Shown here piece by piece: positions 32,113-44,649 of a stretch of DNA of 64,000 nt. Within the stretch, counting starts at the first letter, position 1. Every line of letters starts with the position of its first letter. The DNA lies in assembly GCA_037501455.1 (NCBI GenBank), contig CM074864.1, positions 27,708,001 through 27,772,000 of the forward strand, written 5' to 3'. Below the pieces are notes generated by a model, which saw only the letters and a list, made by a program, of their open reading frames with translations, was not told the DNA's origin and made no database searches. The position numbers were made by a program, and so were the translations under genes. The DNA comes from Lantana camara (taxonomy: Eukaryota; Streptophyta; Magnoliopsida; Lamiales; Verbenaceae).

Positions 32113-33218
32113 ATCTGCATTTTTTCCTCGCCTTCCAAGGCATAAGCACGAGCCCTAATCAACGGTCTCTGTCCCCCAGGTGGCGGATTACGTCGATCCG
32201 GACAAGTATCCACCATATGATCGGTAGCCCCGCAAATTAGGCATAACCCTAGGCGCCTACGGCAGTTATCATAGTGATGTGTAGGTTGCCCGCAGAAAGT
32301 ACACTTGGGTTTCTCCGGTGGTGGCGGCATAACCGGTGGCTGAGGAGTCTTCTGGACCGGCCCTTGTGGTTTAAACTTCTTCCTAGGGCCCTTAAACTGT
32401 GTAGGAGCTGTATCATAAACCATTAGCCTCTTGCCGGCATTGTATCCCGATCTTGACCCGAAACCTGAACCCTGTCCCGATCTATAGGAAGATCTCCATC
32501 CATTAACCGGGTCTTCAACCTTAAGAGCCTTTGTAGTGGCCTTCTTCCAAGTGCTTGTATTGACCGCTTCGATTGCCACTTGAATATCCGGCCTCAAACC
32601 CTGAACAAATTGCATAGCTTTGTGGAAGTCGTCACTAGCAATGTTAGGAGCATATTTGGATAACCTCTCGAACTCAGCTATATATTCGGCAACCGATCTA
32701 CCCCCTTGCTTAAGCTCCGTGAATTCCTTGAGTCTTCTTGTGCACGAAGTAGGAGGAATAAACTTGTTCTTGAACTCTCTCTCGAAAACCTCCCAAGTAA
32801 TTTGCTCCTCGGCGGCATCAAGGACAATTTTGGTACTCTCCCACCATGAATATGCTTCCCCTTGGATGAGGGTAAGAGTGCACCGAGCCTTTTCCCGAGA
32901 CTCATATGGAATAAGTTCCCAAACCCGTTCAACTTCTTTAAGCCATTGCTCGGCTTGAATATCGTTTCCCTTTTGGAATCTCGGCGGATGTTGGTTCTGA
33001 AATTCCCTTAAAATAGCGGAGATAGGCGCCTGTTGTGGTGGTGGAGGAGCTGGCGGTGCTGGAGGCGCATAATCCCTTAGCCTCTGATCCATGAGTTGCA
33101 CCATGGAATTTAAGAAGTCTTGGGGTTGAGCTGGAGTAGGTGGAGGCGGAGTTCGATCACGCCGACGATGACGTCGATGTCGAGGAGAACGATCACGGTG
33201 ATGTCGGTCACGAGCCAT
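31983..33218 (-). CDS. gag: Element C gag (411 codons, intact start and knuckles)
   Basis: Starts at ATG 33218 right after TTTCAGG. The N-terminus is strongly basic ([20 protein letters not shown]), then Pro-rich. The capsid domain is at about 90-195, with [12 protein letters not shown] and EFKNKFIPP. Two CCHC knuckles: C306-x2-C309-x4-H314-x4-C319 and C326-x2-C329-x4-H334-x4-C339. After YALEGEE the frame leaves the ancestral polyprotein at the A6 run, so roughly the last 45 residues are a frameshifted tail. It would form the virus-like particle and bind RNA. It is the most complete gag among the full elements. Confidence 0.92.
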   Translation of the reverse strand: MARDRHHRDRSPRHRRHRRRDRTPPPPTPAQPQDFLNSMVQLMDQRLRDYAPPAPPAPPPPQQAPISAILREFQNQHPPRFQKGNDIQAEQWLKEVERVWELIPYESREKARCTLTLIQGEAYSWWESTKIVLDAAEEQITWEVFEREFKNKFIPPTSCTRRLKEFTELKQGGRSVAEYIAEFERLSKYAPNIASDDFHKAMQFVQGLRPDIQVAIEAVNTSTWKKATTKALKVEDPVNGWRSSYRSGQGSGFGSRSGYNAGKRLMVYDTAPTQFKGPRKKFKPQGPVQKTPQPPVMPPPPEKPKCTFCGQPTHHYDNCRRRLGLCLICGATDHMVDTCPDRRNPPPGGQRPLIRARAYALEGEEKMQMWTRPLLLKVPFAFMASTYTLYLIRELLTPSFLVMFLLNYLCV

Positions 33219-33439
33219 CCTGAAATTCGAACACTATACATGCATGTTTGATTAACGAGTGCAAATGAGTGTAATTAAAACACACAATGCAAGTAACCAC
33301 ATAGTCATGTAATCCAAGTACTTCAAGTAGATTCACATAAGTTCAAATAGAATGCAAGACTCTCAAAGAATCAAATAATCCTATGCCGTACGACTTAGAC
33401 TCACAAGATATGACACTAGAGCCGCGGTTTTGCAACCGG

Positions 33440-33451
33440 GCTCTGATACCA
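33440..33451 (-). other. Primer binding site of element C
   Basis: The complement reads TGGTATCAGAGC, eight bases from the 5' LTR: a perfect Met-tRNA match. Confidence 0.9.
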
Positions 33452-33496
33452 CCTTGGGATGTAGCACCCGGAACGCTAGGCGCCACATCCCCCGTA

Positions 33497-33552
33497 CTAT
33501 AGTCTCAATCCACATATGAAACGATTAATCCATACATGAACTGAAACTATAG
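33497..33552 (-). other. Element C terminal stem-loop (5' LTR)
   Basis: In sense, CTATAGTTTCAG... pairs with ...TTGAGACTATAG over 22 positions; all five arm differences are G-U. The other copy is at 26231-26286. Confidence 0.75.
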
Positions 33553-34180
33553 CGAACGGGAGACAACAAAAAAAATACAAGGCTAGGCGGGTACCCTCAA
33601 TTAAAACCAAAACAACTCAGAGCAATAAAATAGCGGAAGCAAAAGCATTCAATACATATAGGTACCATATTTACATATCTACTTATAGGTACCGACAATT
33701 CATATCATTACAATAACAATCCCAAGTATAATTCAAGATATACTACAAAATAACTAGTATCAACACAAGTATAATGTATGAAGGTGCAGTGCTAGACCCG
33801 AATAAAAGACATGAGACTCTAATTCGCGCCTAGCACGAACCTGCAAAACTGAAACGTTGAGGTGTCAGTCCAAATGGACTGAGCGAGGGGTATAAATAAA
33901 TATATGCGCACATACATGCCAGTTATAATCTCGGGTAATAATTTTAGAAAATCACGACACAATTAGTAAAATAAAAAGGTACTATCGCCTGAGGTTACAA
34001 CTAATTCAATTTATCAGTTAATTCAGTTCAATACAATCAATATGTGGCTCGGCGAGTGAGGGTAATTCTCCAACCTTACTCCGACCGTGTACAATCAATC
34101 AATTATTAGGTGATTAGGTGATCAAGCAATTATTTACTGTGCACAATTAGCAGTTTCAGTGACTCCTTCTTCCTCCGGGT

Positions 34181-34208
34181 GATGGTGGGATTGCAAGGCC
34201 CCACCATC
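34181..34208 (-). other. Element C CCTTGCAA-loop hairpin
   Basis: In sense, GATGGTGGG-gccttgcaat-CCCACCATC: nine perfect pairs. Same as element A at 15348-15375. Confidence 0.6.
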
Positions 34209-35500
34209 CAATCATTCTGGGCAGAGGGTACATGAATCCCTAAGCCCGAAACTCCTTCCTCCCCTAATCTCCTAGGGGGTTCAGGGGTCATCCCAATTTG
34301 GTGAGGATAGCACTCGAGTTACCCGTCAGCCCATGCTTTCCCGGTTGGCTCGAGCCACTATCCTCAGGCCCACAGTGCAATACAATACTCACCCAATCCA
34401 TCAATCAATTCCGTTAATCCATCAACCCATCGATTTGGTCAAATCATTTGAAAATCATAAGTTTCGCAAAATATAGATATATATATATACATGTTGGCCG
34501 AAATAGTCACATAGGGGTTGTAAAGGTTCTATTTATCTAGAATTTAAACCTCACCTGAACGAACCAACCAAAAAGGAAGCAAGAGAGCACCCTAGGGAGC
34601 GGGCTCCTCGAAACCGGGATCGTGATCTGTGTAACAAGGACAAGTGTACATGAAACTCGACGCTTATGAACCAATTAAGACGAACGGCAAGGTCATGCAA
34701 TAACAATTTACGGAATGTCAAATAAAAACATGATTATCAATAAACCAAATATATAACACATACACGTACAGCCATGCACGCAAAACAACATGCATGAAAA
34801 CAGAGGGTGACACGCCCGTGCCACCAAAATACACTAAGCCGTGACAACCCCGTGTCACAGTACAACGGACAACATGCATACGAACAGAAGGTGACACGCC
34901 CATGTCACCATTATAAAGCAATCCGTGACACCCCCGTGTCACGGTACAGAAAACCTAGGCCATCGTGCACCCCCGTGTCACGCTGAAAGAGGAAAATGTG
35001 ACACGCCCGTGTCAACAGTGCGTAGCAGAAAAACAGGGCAAACTCGGACAACATCAAAATCCAACCAAAACACCAAATTTCCATCATCAAATGCAATAAA
35101 AACTTGGAGAAACATGTATCCATACTTGAAGCACGATAAAATCTAACATATATACCCATATCATGCATTGATCATCAAGATTTATCAAATGAAACCCATA
35201 AAATTTCATATATTCCAACTTCAACATAACTTCATGTTTCATGCAAGAAATGAAGAAACAAGGACCTAAACATGCTTCTAATCATGAATAAGCATGAAAG
35301 CATCAATCAATCATCAAACCCTACTCAACCAAATAACCAAAAACTCAAGCAATTCTTCCATTTATACCTTGAAATGAGGGAAAAGAAATGATGAGGTGAA
35401 GATGTGATGATGTTGATGATCTTAGTTCCAAAGTTCTTCAATTATAGCTTGAAATCAGATGAAATCTTCCTTCCTATCTTGATGGTGGAAATACCGATCC

Positions 35501-35526
35501 TGTGTGTGTGTGTGTGTGTGTGTGTG
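35501..35526 (+). repeat. TG microsatellite in element C 5' LTR
   Basis: (TG)13, against a shorter interrupted tract in the 3' LTR near 28250, so slippage happened after insertion. Confidence 0.85.
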
Positions 35527-35955
35527 ATGTTCTTGTATGAAATGTATTGTATGAGAGTGTGGGAGAAGAATACATATATGATATATTATATCATCCACTA
35601 CAAGCATAATAACTCTCCATTTTGCATAATAGTCCCTCATTTATTTAAATGAATGCACACAAGTATCATCTCTAACAATTAGACATTTAACTCCCAATTC
35701 ATGAAATGCAATTAAGTCCATAAATTTAAGAGATGATCAATTAAAGTCATATAAGACAATTAAGCACATTATCAGTTAAGTCACAATTTCACATTAAAAG
35801 TTAATTCATATAAATACATGGAAATGTATAATGCACATAGTAATGTAATGAAATTATAATAAGTAAGTAAATATATAAAATTAAACCCCCAACTCCCGAA
35901 GACCCGCACGTGGAGTGCTTACCTGAACTTCCGAAATTTGGGCCGTTACAACGGT

Positions 35956-38900
35956 TGTGGTTCGGCGGATCACATGATTAATCAATTCCCGAACAAAAGG
36001 CCAGGATAGGTAGCGGGGAACAATCAGAGGCCCGCAATTCAGGCTAGAGCTTATGCACTCGGGGCCGAGGATGAGGAAGCTGCAAATCTTGATCCTAATG
36101 CCATGATTGGAGGTAACGTAAGCATTCATGGCACTACATTTCATGTATTGTTCGATCCCGGGATATCTCATTCCTTTATTTCTCGGGATCTTGCTTCTTC
36201 GTTGTGCTTGCCTGTTACCCTCTATGCGCATGATTATGTGGTTAGTTCGCCTCTTGGCGGCAGTCTTGTTACTTGCAGGATTTTTCGGGGTTGTCCAGTG
36301 AGTTTTGAAGACAGGGTTTTCCTCGACGATTTGATTGAAATGCTGATGAAGAGGTATGATGTAATCCTCGGAATGGATTGGTTGTCTGAACATGGGGCTC
36401 AGATGGATTGTCAGGAGAAGAAAGTTTCTTTTGGTTCAGTGGTGTTTAAGGGCGAGAAGGTGAAGTCAAGCCCGTTTATTTCTTTTGTTAAGGTGAATAA
36501 ACTGGTCCGGAACGGTGCGTCAGGTTTCGTGGCCTATCTTTTGAATAGACCGAAGGAACAGGCCAAACTTGAGGAGACGGAGGTCGTGCGTGAGTATGCC
36601 GATGTATTCCCTGAGACATTGGGTTCTTTGCCACCCGATAGGGACATCGAGTTCGTAATTGACCTTTATCCCAGAGCAGAGCCTTTCTCGAAGACTCCCT
36701 ACAGAATGGCTCCTGCAGAATTAAAGGAGTTAAAGACGCAACTTGATGAGCTTCTAACTTGCGGGTACATCCGTCCGAGCATTTCTCCGTGGGGTGCTCC
36801 TGTTCTATTTGTAAAGAAGAAAGATGGAATGCTACGGATGTGTATAGACTACCGTGAGTTGAATCGGATGACCGTGAAGAACAAATACCCTTTGCCTCAC
36901 ATCGAGGAGTTATTCGATATTCTGCAAGGCTCGAAAGTCTACTCCAAGTTAGATTTGAGGCAAGGTTACTATCAACTGCGTATCAGGGAAGAGGATATTC
37001 CGAAGACTGGTTTTAATACTCGATATAGGCATTTCGAGTTCGTTGTCATGCCATTTGGATTAACTAACGCTCCGGCTGTTTTTATGAACATGATGCACCG
37101 AGTGTCAGGCCTTTTCTCGACAAGTTCATGGTGATCTTTATAGATGACATTCTGGTGTATTCTAGGTCGGCTGAAGAGCATGAACAACATTTGTGGATCG
37201 TCTTGGAAACTTTAAGGGAACATAAGTTGTATACAAAGTTAAGCAAGTGCGAATTATGGATCGATCGAGTTATGTTTTAGGGACACATAATTTCCGGTAG
37301 TGGAATTGAAGTTGATCCGTCTAAGGTTGAGTCCGTGCTTCATTGGGAGGCATCGAGAAATGCCTCAGAGATTAGAAGTTTTCTTGGGTTGGCCGGCTAT
37401 TACCGCAGATTTGTTAAGGATTTCTCTAAAATCGCCACCCCGTTGACTCGCTTAACTAAAAAGGAAGTGAAATTTGAATGGGATGATAAGTGTGAGGCGA
37501 GTTTCCAGACTTTGAAGGTGAAGTTAACTTCGGCACCGGTTCTTACCCTACCCGATGGTACCGAGGGTTATGCAATCTATACGGATGCTTCAAAAGAGGG
37601 TCTTGGTTGTGTTTTGAAGCAGCACGATAGAGTGGTAGCTTATGCTTCAAGGAAATTGAAGGAGCATGAGAAGAATTACCCTACCCACGATCTCGAATTA
37701 GCTGCCGTTATCTTTGCTTTTATGAAGTGGCGACACTACCTTTATGGTACCACGTTCGAGGTGTTTATGGATCACCAAAGCCTCAAGTATCTCTTTTCTC
37801 ATGAAGATTTGAATGTAAGACAGAGGCGTTGGATGGAGTTATTAGAGGATTATGATTGCACCATTCAATACCATCCGGGGTAAAGCAAACGTGGTTGCCG
37901 ATCCTTGAGTAGAAAGGCGAATGTGGCTAATTTGGAAGCGGGTTCTTCAAGTTTGGGTTCAGAGATCTTGGTTTCAGGAACTTGGTTAGCGAATCTCACG
38001 ATAATACCGGATTTGAAATAGCAGTTGTTAGAAGCTCAGGCTACGGATGCCGAGATTCAGAAGTTGGTAACTCGTTCCAAAGATGATCCGAATTCTAAGT
38101 TTGGGATGGATGATTTTGGTTTGTTAAGGTTTGAAGTGAGAATATGTGTCCCAGAAGAGCTGAAGAGGATTATACTTGAGCAGGCACATCGCTCGAGCTA
38201 CTCGATTCATCCTGGAGGTACTAAGATGTATCGGGACCTGAAAGAGAAATTCTGGTGGAATGGTATGAAAAGGGACATCGCGAACTTCGTGAAGCGATGT
38301 CTAACGTGTCAAAAGGTGAAGGTAGAGCACCAGAAGCCGGGAGGAACTCTCCAACCACTTCCTATTCCCGAGTGGAAGTGGGAGCAAGTGACTATGGACT
38401 TTGTGTCTGGCTTGCCTAGAGTTAGAGGAGGGTTTGATGGAATATGGGTAATTGTGGACAAATTGACTAAGTCTGCCCATTTCCTCAAGGTTCGGATGTC
38501 TGAGAAAGTTCCTAAGCTAGCCGAATTGTACGTTCGGGATATTGTAAGGTTACACGGAGTTCCGGCTAGTATTATTTCGGATCAGGATCCACGGTTTACT
38601 TCGATCTTTTGGCAGAATCTTCAGAAGTGTTTGGGCACCAGGCTCAAGTTTAGCACGGCTTCGCATCCTTAAACAGATAGACAATCTGAAAGGCTAATTC
38701 AGTACTTAGAGGATATGCTCAGAGCGTGTGCTTTGGACTTCCAAGATAAGTGGGACGAGCATCTACCTTTGGTTGAGTTTGCTTATAACAATAGCCATCA
38801 GGGTTCGATTAAGATGGCTCCGTACGAGGCACTTTACAGAAGAAAGTGTAGGTCTCCTCTATTTTGGGACATTGAGGATTGGAGGTGGACCGAAGAGAAT

Positions 38901-39506
38901 AAGCTCGAGAGAGCCGAGTCTAAGGAAAAGATTGCCGATACTATTGAGAAGGTTCATAAGATTAGGCAAAGGATGAGAGCAGCTCAGGCCCGTCAAAAGA
39001 GTTACGCCGATAAGAGAAGAAGGCCCTTAGAGTTCGAAGTCGGAGATAGAGTCTTTTTGAAGGCGTCTCCCAGAAAAGGCTTCACTCGTATACGTAAAGG
39101 TGGAAAGCTTAGTCCTCGCTACCTTGGGCCGTTTGAGATATTGGAATGAATCGGAGAAACGGCGTACAGATTGGATTTACCGCCTAGTATGACCAGGATA
39201 CATAATGTGTTTCACGTCTCTCAACTCCGTACGTATTATCCCGATGAGTCAACAATTCTCCCAGTTGAAGAGGTTCAGTTAGAGCCGGATTTAACAATAG
39301 AAAAGCATCCGATTGCAATTCAGGATCGGAAGATGAAAGAATTGAGAAACCGACAGATTCCTTTGGTCAGGGTACTTTGGAGGGATCAGAAATCCGAGGA
39401 ATCAACTTGGGAAACCGAGGAGAAAATGAGAAGGTTATATCCGGAGTTGTTTGAGGACTCGAGCCGGACTTCAGGGCAAGTCCTTTTTAAGGGAGGAGGA
39501 TTGTGA
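35956..39506 (+). pseudogene. pol: Element B end of gag and pol
   Basis: Resumes after C with the second knuckle (CGSADHMINQF, last Cys now Phe). A TAG follows, then protease ([13 protein letters not shown] instead of DPGA) within an open stretch 36103-37134. A one-base deletion near 37110 shifts the frame before the RT FIDD motif; further breaks are a TAG (37278), a paired insertion/deletion at 37880-37905 and a TAG near 38018. Integrase is open from 38025 to 38672 and again from 38715 after a TAA. A TGA at 39147 splits off the GPF and chromodomain-like tail (39171-39506). The final frame runs through the polypurine tract and its stop lies inside the 3' LTR. Non-functional. Confidence 0.88.
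39485..39501 (+). other. Polypurine tract of element B
   Basis: TTTTTAAGGGAGGAGGATT directly before the 3' LTR. It lies inside the pol reading frame. Confidence 0.8.
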
Positions 39507-42500
39507 CACCCCGACTCCGTGACCGTATAGGTATGACGTATGTGCGCAATTTAATTTATTTTAATTTCATATTTAATTGATGCATATAATTGATTTATAT
39601 TTTATTATTTGAAATTCTTATATGAACTATATGAATTTATATGAAATATTTGAATTATATGTCAAAATTTGCCTCAAGTGATTTATGATATGAATTTTAT
39701 GAATTTATGATATGTGAATTTAATTCCCGAACAAGCTAATTTCGTAAATTATGTGATTTATATGAGTTAAGGACTTAATTGTGCGATTTTATTTAATATT
39801 GGACTTAATTGAAAATTTTGAATTGGACTTATTTGACACTTTTTGAAAGTTTAGGACTTAATGAAAATAGCCTTTTTATTAAAATTTTATTTGTTTTAAT
39901 TCGTATAAATTAGTATTTTATTTGTTTTATTTGAATTTTTATTATTCAAATGATATGCTTCTTGGTTGAAATGAGATACGTTCGTATTTGAATTGAGATC
40001 GAAATTTTGTGCCTTTTCAATATGTTGGAGTTTTATGAGTCGTGAACTTGAATACATGCTCGTTATGTGTTTTCGGGTTTATTTGTTGGGTTTTCGGGAC
40101 TCATTTTGTTGGGGTGACCTAAAGGGGGCTAAAGTGTACTTAGCGCACCTTGGGTTCTGGGTAGTGTAACTTGAGCTCGCGAATTCGGATTTAAATTCCA
40201 TCACCTCCGCTGAATTCCTTTGGACCTCATTTGGTACCCCAAAATCAGCCCGTAACTTTGTCTCGCGCTCATATGACCACCTTTCACCATTTTACACATA
40301 AGTCCCTCAATTCTTGGCCAATCGCCCTCAAACCTGGACCCACATCTCACTAACTCAACCCTTTATCATCCCATATTCCTTCCATATCGTTCCATACACA
40401 AGAGAATGGAGAGAAGTCAGTTTTTTGGAGCAGCAATAACCAATCCCGTCACTATTCACCCATTGAAGAGATTGAGCTCTAATCTTCATTTTCCTCTTAC
40501 ACTTCAATAGTTAGGTTTTTGTTCCATTTTTGAATTCCATGACTTCTTTTGGTGTTTCTCTTAAATTGAGCCCATAAACTTGATCTCTTATGCTTCATTT
40601 ATTGTTGAATATAGCTGACTTGGGTGGTAGCTGTGATATGGGTGAGATACCATTAATGTACTTGAGTTTTGTTGAGATATAAGCATGAGTTGATTGCATT
40701 TCCTTACCTTTGTTGCTGCTGTTCGACTTTCAGCTGGTTGATGGAATATTTATGCTGAATTGCTGCTGTTTTTCTTGCCTGAACTTGCTTGAATGAGTTG
40801 GTATTTGATTGGCTTGAGTAGCAAGGCTGAACAGGGGTTTTCCACCATTTTTTTCCCGTCTCTGAACTATCTTCCCGGTCGGGGAAAGAAAGTACCCGGC
40901 CGGGTACGCGCTATGCAGAATGTTTCTGAATCAATTGTACCCGGGAGGGTACTTTTATAAAGAAAATCTCCCCTGGGCGGGGAGATGAATTTTCAGCTGT
41001 ATTGTTTTATTTTTTTTCTAGCTTTTGCATGTTAATTTATGGATTGCATGGTTATGATCTTGTGCATGTGCTTACGTGACTAATGCATGGGAGGATTTCA
41101 TGATAACTTTTGCATGGACTTTACTACATATTAGTTGATCCTTCATGGCTGCTACGTATATATATGTGTATGAATATAATTTTTTTTATCTAACATATGT
41201 TATTTGTTATATGTATATACGTGTATATATGAATTTAATATATATATATTTATATAATATATATATGTAATATATGTTATATAATTAATATGATACCTAA
41301 GTGTTTTAAGTTGATGTTTAAATTATAAATATGGCCCTATGATTTTATATGAATTCTTATGTATGAAATTCGATTTTCTGATTTAAAGTATTTGTTATAT
41401 TTTAGGAATTACGTTTATGAATTTATTAGATACGTTTTATACGAGCTATGAACTTAAATGATCTAAATGATGCATTCTTGCATTTCATATGCATTCATTT
41501 CATACATATGCATTTTCGAGTGTCTATGTGGTACATATTTGAGTCCAAGTCTCGGGTCTTGCGTTCTTTTGTTTCAGAGCCTCATCAGGAAGTTAAAGAG
41601 CCCGAGGTTTAGGTGTCCGGTTGCTTCTTTTGTTCGGTTTTCACTCCGTTTCCACTTCAAGGTGAGGGTTAAGATCTTTTCTTTTAGATAAGTGACCTAT
41701 GGCCTTTATGTTATTGATTTCCTATCCCACATGTGGCTATATATCTATTATATGGTTAAATACGAATGCTTATGATACGTTTATGATTTTATGAATCCCC
41801 TTTTACGAATTTTTGAAAATGGTATAAGTATGGGCATATATGAGCTTATGATTTTGAATCCCTCGTACGTTTCCTTTATGATTCAGCGAGTTGTGCCCTG
41901 AAAGATGGGTTATTGGTATGTTTCTTATGAATCGGGGCCCAGGGATTGTGGGTAAGGAACCCCGGTACGGCAAGGGCCGTCGGGTTAAGCCTGTGCCAAT
42001 CCCATTTGAGGTGGTGGCGTGCGACTCTTGGAGCTTGAGAAGGCGCTATTACCTTGAGCCCTCGGTGAATAACCGGGGAAGGCATATCGTGGGTTAGCTA
42101 CCCCGTATGTATATAGAATCCATATGGGTGGAGAGGGTTTGATTCCCGACCACCAAGGCTTTGAGGAGTTATGAATTTATGAATTCTTATGTATTTATGA
42201 TTTGTATGAGGAGTTGAGGAGGTCCGTACTCGCCAGACGTTTATGTTTCTTTTATGCTTTGGTGGTTGTGAAACGATTTAGGATTTCCTTTATATTATGT
42301 GTATGTTTTAAAATGATTTGATATGTAAAACCCTAGCTCGGTTCGTGATTGACCCCTCTTGGTTTTATGCTATGCTCTATATGTATTTATGGTGTTGGTG
42401 TACGTTAGCCCTCCTCACTCAGTCGAGTTTTGACTGACCCCTTCCTTTTAACACATTAGTTGCAGGTTGCTCGAGCTAGGCGGGGAAGTGCGTCGGTCTT

Positions 42501-42881
42501 GTCGTACTTTCGAGTTTAGGTCGAGTCGGCATATCTACCTGTTGCATTTTGATTACATTTATGAATTGTATTTGAATTCTAATTATGTCTTATAGAGAAT
42601 TATGAACTTTTGTTGTATATACTTGATCTATTTTGGGCCGTCAGGTCGTTGTATATGATGTATATGTTAGTATAGAGCTCCTTTTCGATCCTTATGTTGT
42701 TGCTTCCGCATTTTTATTTGTTTGTTTGCGCGCTCTGTTCGAGTTTTGGCCCCGCTTAGCCTAGTGTGTGAGTGTAGGTTCCCGTTCGCTTAGACTTGTG
42801 CTCATGTATGGAAATCCATTTCATATGTGGGTTCGGGTTTAAGTACGGGGGATGTGGTGGCACACCGTTCCGGGCGCTACA
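39502..42881 (+). mobile_element. Element B 3' LTR
   Basis: 3380 bp, uninterrupted; it shows the empty sites for A. Compared with the 5' copy it has deletions near 40217 (about 45 bp) and 40495 (about 115 bp), the second taking out the donor-like site. It holds the GGGGGCTAA block (about 40120-40215), GC inverted repeats including a perfect GTACCCGGCCGGGTAC (40868-40987), TCAGTC hairpin (42419-42437) and terminal stem (42789-42843). Confidence 0.93.
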
Positions 42882-42886
42882 GATCT

Positions 42887-44649
42887 GGACAAGTCAGAAT
42901 AAAGAACAAAGGTTTACTTGTTCTAAGGTTATCCTAGAAGAACAAGAACATGTATATTTTGTAATTTGAGAAATCACAAAAGATGTTTGTGAATATTTCA
43001 AAGATGATTACATAAATAACAACAAGGGGTGGAAGCAAAATAGTGTTAAAAGAAAAAACAGTATTTGATACTGATTTCCATAAACCCGTAATAACTGAAA
43101 ATGTATTAAATACATGTGATGTACCAAATACAACATGTGATGTAGAGACGTGTACACGAGAGCATCATTGTAGAGAGGGGATTGTCAGGACACCTAACAA
43201 GATACATAAGATTAACCCAAGTGGTTGAATCTAACGTTCATGATCCTGTCACGTGTAATGAAGTTGTGGATGATATAGACACTGACCGTTTGGTCAAAAG
43301 CCATTGAATCATAGTTAGAATCATAGTATTCTAACAAAAGTCTTGAACTTGTGGAGGTGCCTGAAGGGATTAAACCTATTAGATGCGATTGGGGGTTCTA
43401 CAAGAAGATAAAAGAAGAAATGGATGAAAAGTAGAGACTCTAAACCAAAGCTTATGGCAAAAGGTTTACCCTGAAAGAAGAAATCATTTATGAGATCTTC
43501 TCGCCTATAGCAGGGCTTAAGACCATAAGAATTCTCCTCTCCATTATTTCTCATTTTGACTATGAGATTTGACAAATGGATGTAAAGACTATGTTCTTGA
43601 ACGGGCACCTTCAAGAAGAAAAACAAGGTACTACCCGAAGGCTTCACAGCCAGAATTCAGGTACATATAGTATACAAATTTGATAGATCATTTTGTGATC
43701 TGAAGCAAGCGTCCGGTTCATGAAACATCAGAATTCTTTGAATTTGAACAATTGTCTAATGAATCATGAGTGTACAAAATAAAATCATGATAATGTTGTA
43801 ACATTTTCATTTTATACGTAAACAATATTCTGCTCATAGGGAATGATGCAAGTGTTTTCTCAATGGTCAAGATTCGGATATCAAATCAGTTTGACATGTA
43901 AAACCTAAGTGAAACCAATGTTATTCTAAAGGATCAGGCTTTCGTCATGATCATAAGAATAAGAAGATTGGTTTATTACAAGAAGCATATATAGATAGGA
44001 TGCTGGTAAGGTATAATATGACAAATTCCAAGAAAGGTTCATTACCTTTTAGATATGGAATTTATCTATCTCGAGATCGGTGTCCTGAGACAACTAAAGA
44101 AATAGGAGACATGATTAAGAGTTCCGCAGCAGAAGCTTCATGTATGTCATATTATTTACAAAGCCAACTGTCTATTGTGAAATAGGTCCAAGTCAGCATA
44201 TATTAGTCAAACCCTAGAATCTGGCACTTTGTAGAAGTGAAAGCGTATATTGGAGTACTTGAGAAGAACTCAATATTATATGCTAGTCTACCATAGTGAT
44301 GATCTCATTTCAATAGAGTACAGAGATTCGGATTTACAATCTGATTTGTATTCTAGATATTTGACATCAGAATACGTGTCTACTCTAAAAAGAGCAACCA
44401 TTAATTTGGGAATGTTAAGCAGACACATATTGCTTACTTCTCCATAAAAGCCAAATACATGGTAGCTTGAGAAGTAGCTAGTTAGAGGTATTGGTTTTAT
44501 GATTTCCTAGTTGTTGCTTCAGAGAAACATCTAATAGATTCCTTTACTAAAGTATTGGCGCAAAAGAGTGCAAAACGAGTTTTGATGCTCATGTGAAAGG
44601 AATAAGACTTAGATGTGCGGCCAAATTGAATTTAGGGCAAGTGGGAGAT
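42887..44649 (+). pseudogene. Copia D reverse transcriptase and RNase H remnants
   Basis: The second half of Copia pol after element B. Integrase C-terminal remnants run to about 43300. RT begins near 43380. A stretch at about 43496-43620 reads SPIAGLKTIRILLSI, a stop, then QMDVKTMFLNGHL. Later parts include DLKQASGS and ILLIGND. RNase H traces follow at 44284-44480 (LISIEYRDSDLQSD), then PFTKVLAQ near 44540, as expected before the Copia 3' LTR. GTGGGAGAT (44641-44649) is the polypurine tract. Many stops and shifts. Confidence 0.8.

Larger units (their letters stand above)
26194..35950 (-). mobile_element. Element C: complete inverted Ty3/Gypsy retrotransposon
   Basis: A 9.76-kb element on the minus strand, inserted in B's gag with a perfect 5-bp duplication ACGGT (26189-26193 and 35951-35955). 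LTRs are 26194-28686 (3') and 33460-35950 (5'). The primer site, gag, pol and polypurine tract are all recognisable. Gag is open. Pol has two stop codons and one frame change, fewer defects than any other full element here. The LTR copies are very similar, with scattered transitions, which suggests a fairly recent insertion. Confidence 0.96.
33460..35950 (-). mobile_element. Element C 5' LTR
   Basis: 2491 bp, near-identical to the 3' LTR. It carries the terminal stem (33497-33552), TCAGTC hairpin (33865-33882), CCTTGCAA hairpin (34181-34208), palindrome array (34807-35015) and a longer TG microsatellite (35501-35526). Its last bases give CCGTTACA where the 3' copy has GCGTTACA. Confidence 0.94.
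11671..42881 (+). mobile_element. Element B: complete Ty3/Gypsy retrotransposon carrying nested A and C
   Basis: A full Gypsy element, TGTGACACCC...GCGCTACA, flanked by the perfect 5-bp duplication GATCT (11666-11670 and 42882-42886), which joins the two halves of Copia D. Its 5' LTR is interrupted by A (13494-23291) and its gag by C (26194-35950). Without these and their duplications, B is about 11.6 kb with LTRs of about 3.4-3.6 kb. The pol order PR-RT-RH-INT and a chromodomain-like tail place it in the chromoviruses, most like Tekay/Del. It is dead: stops in gag and pol, at least one clear frameshift and paired indels. Confidence 0.93.

Noticed and set aside
32110..32130. Programmed -1 frameshift site with a classic slippery heptamer in C
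   Set aside because: The A6 run is not in the phase required for the standard X-XXY-YYZ signal, and sister element A is continuous, so an indel is more likely.
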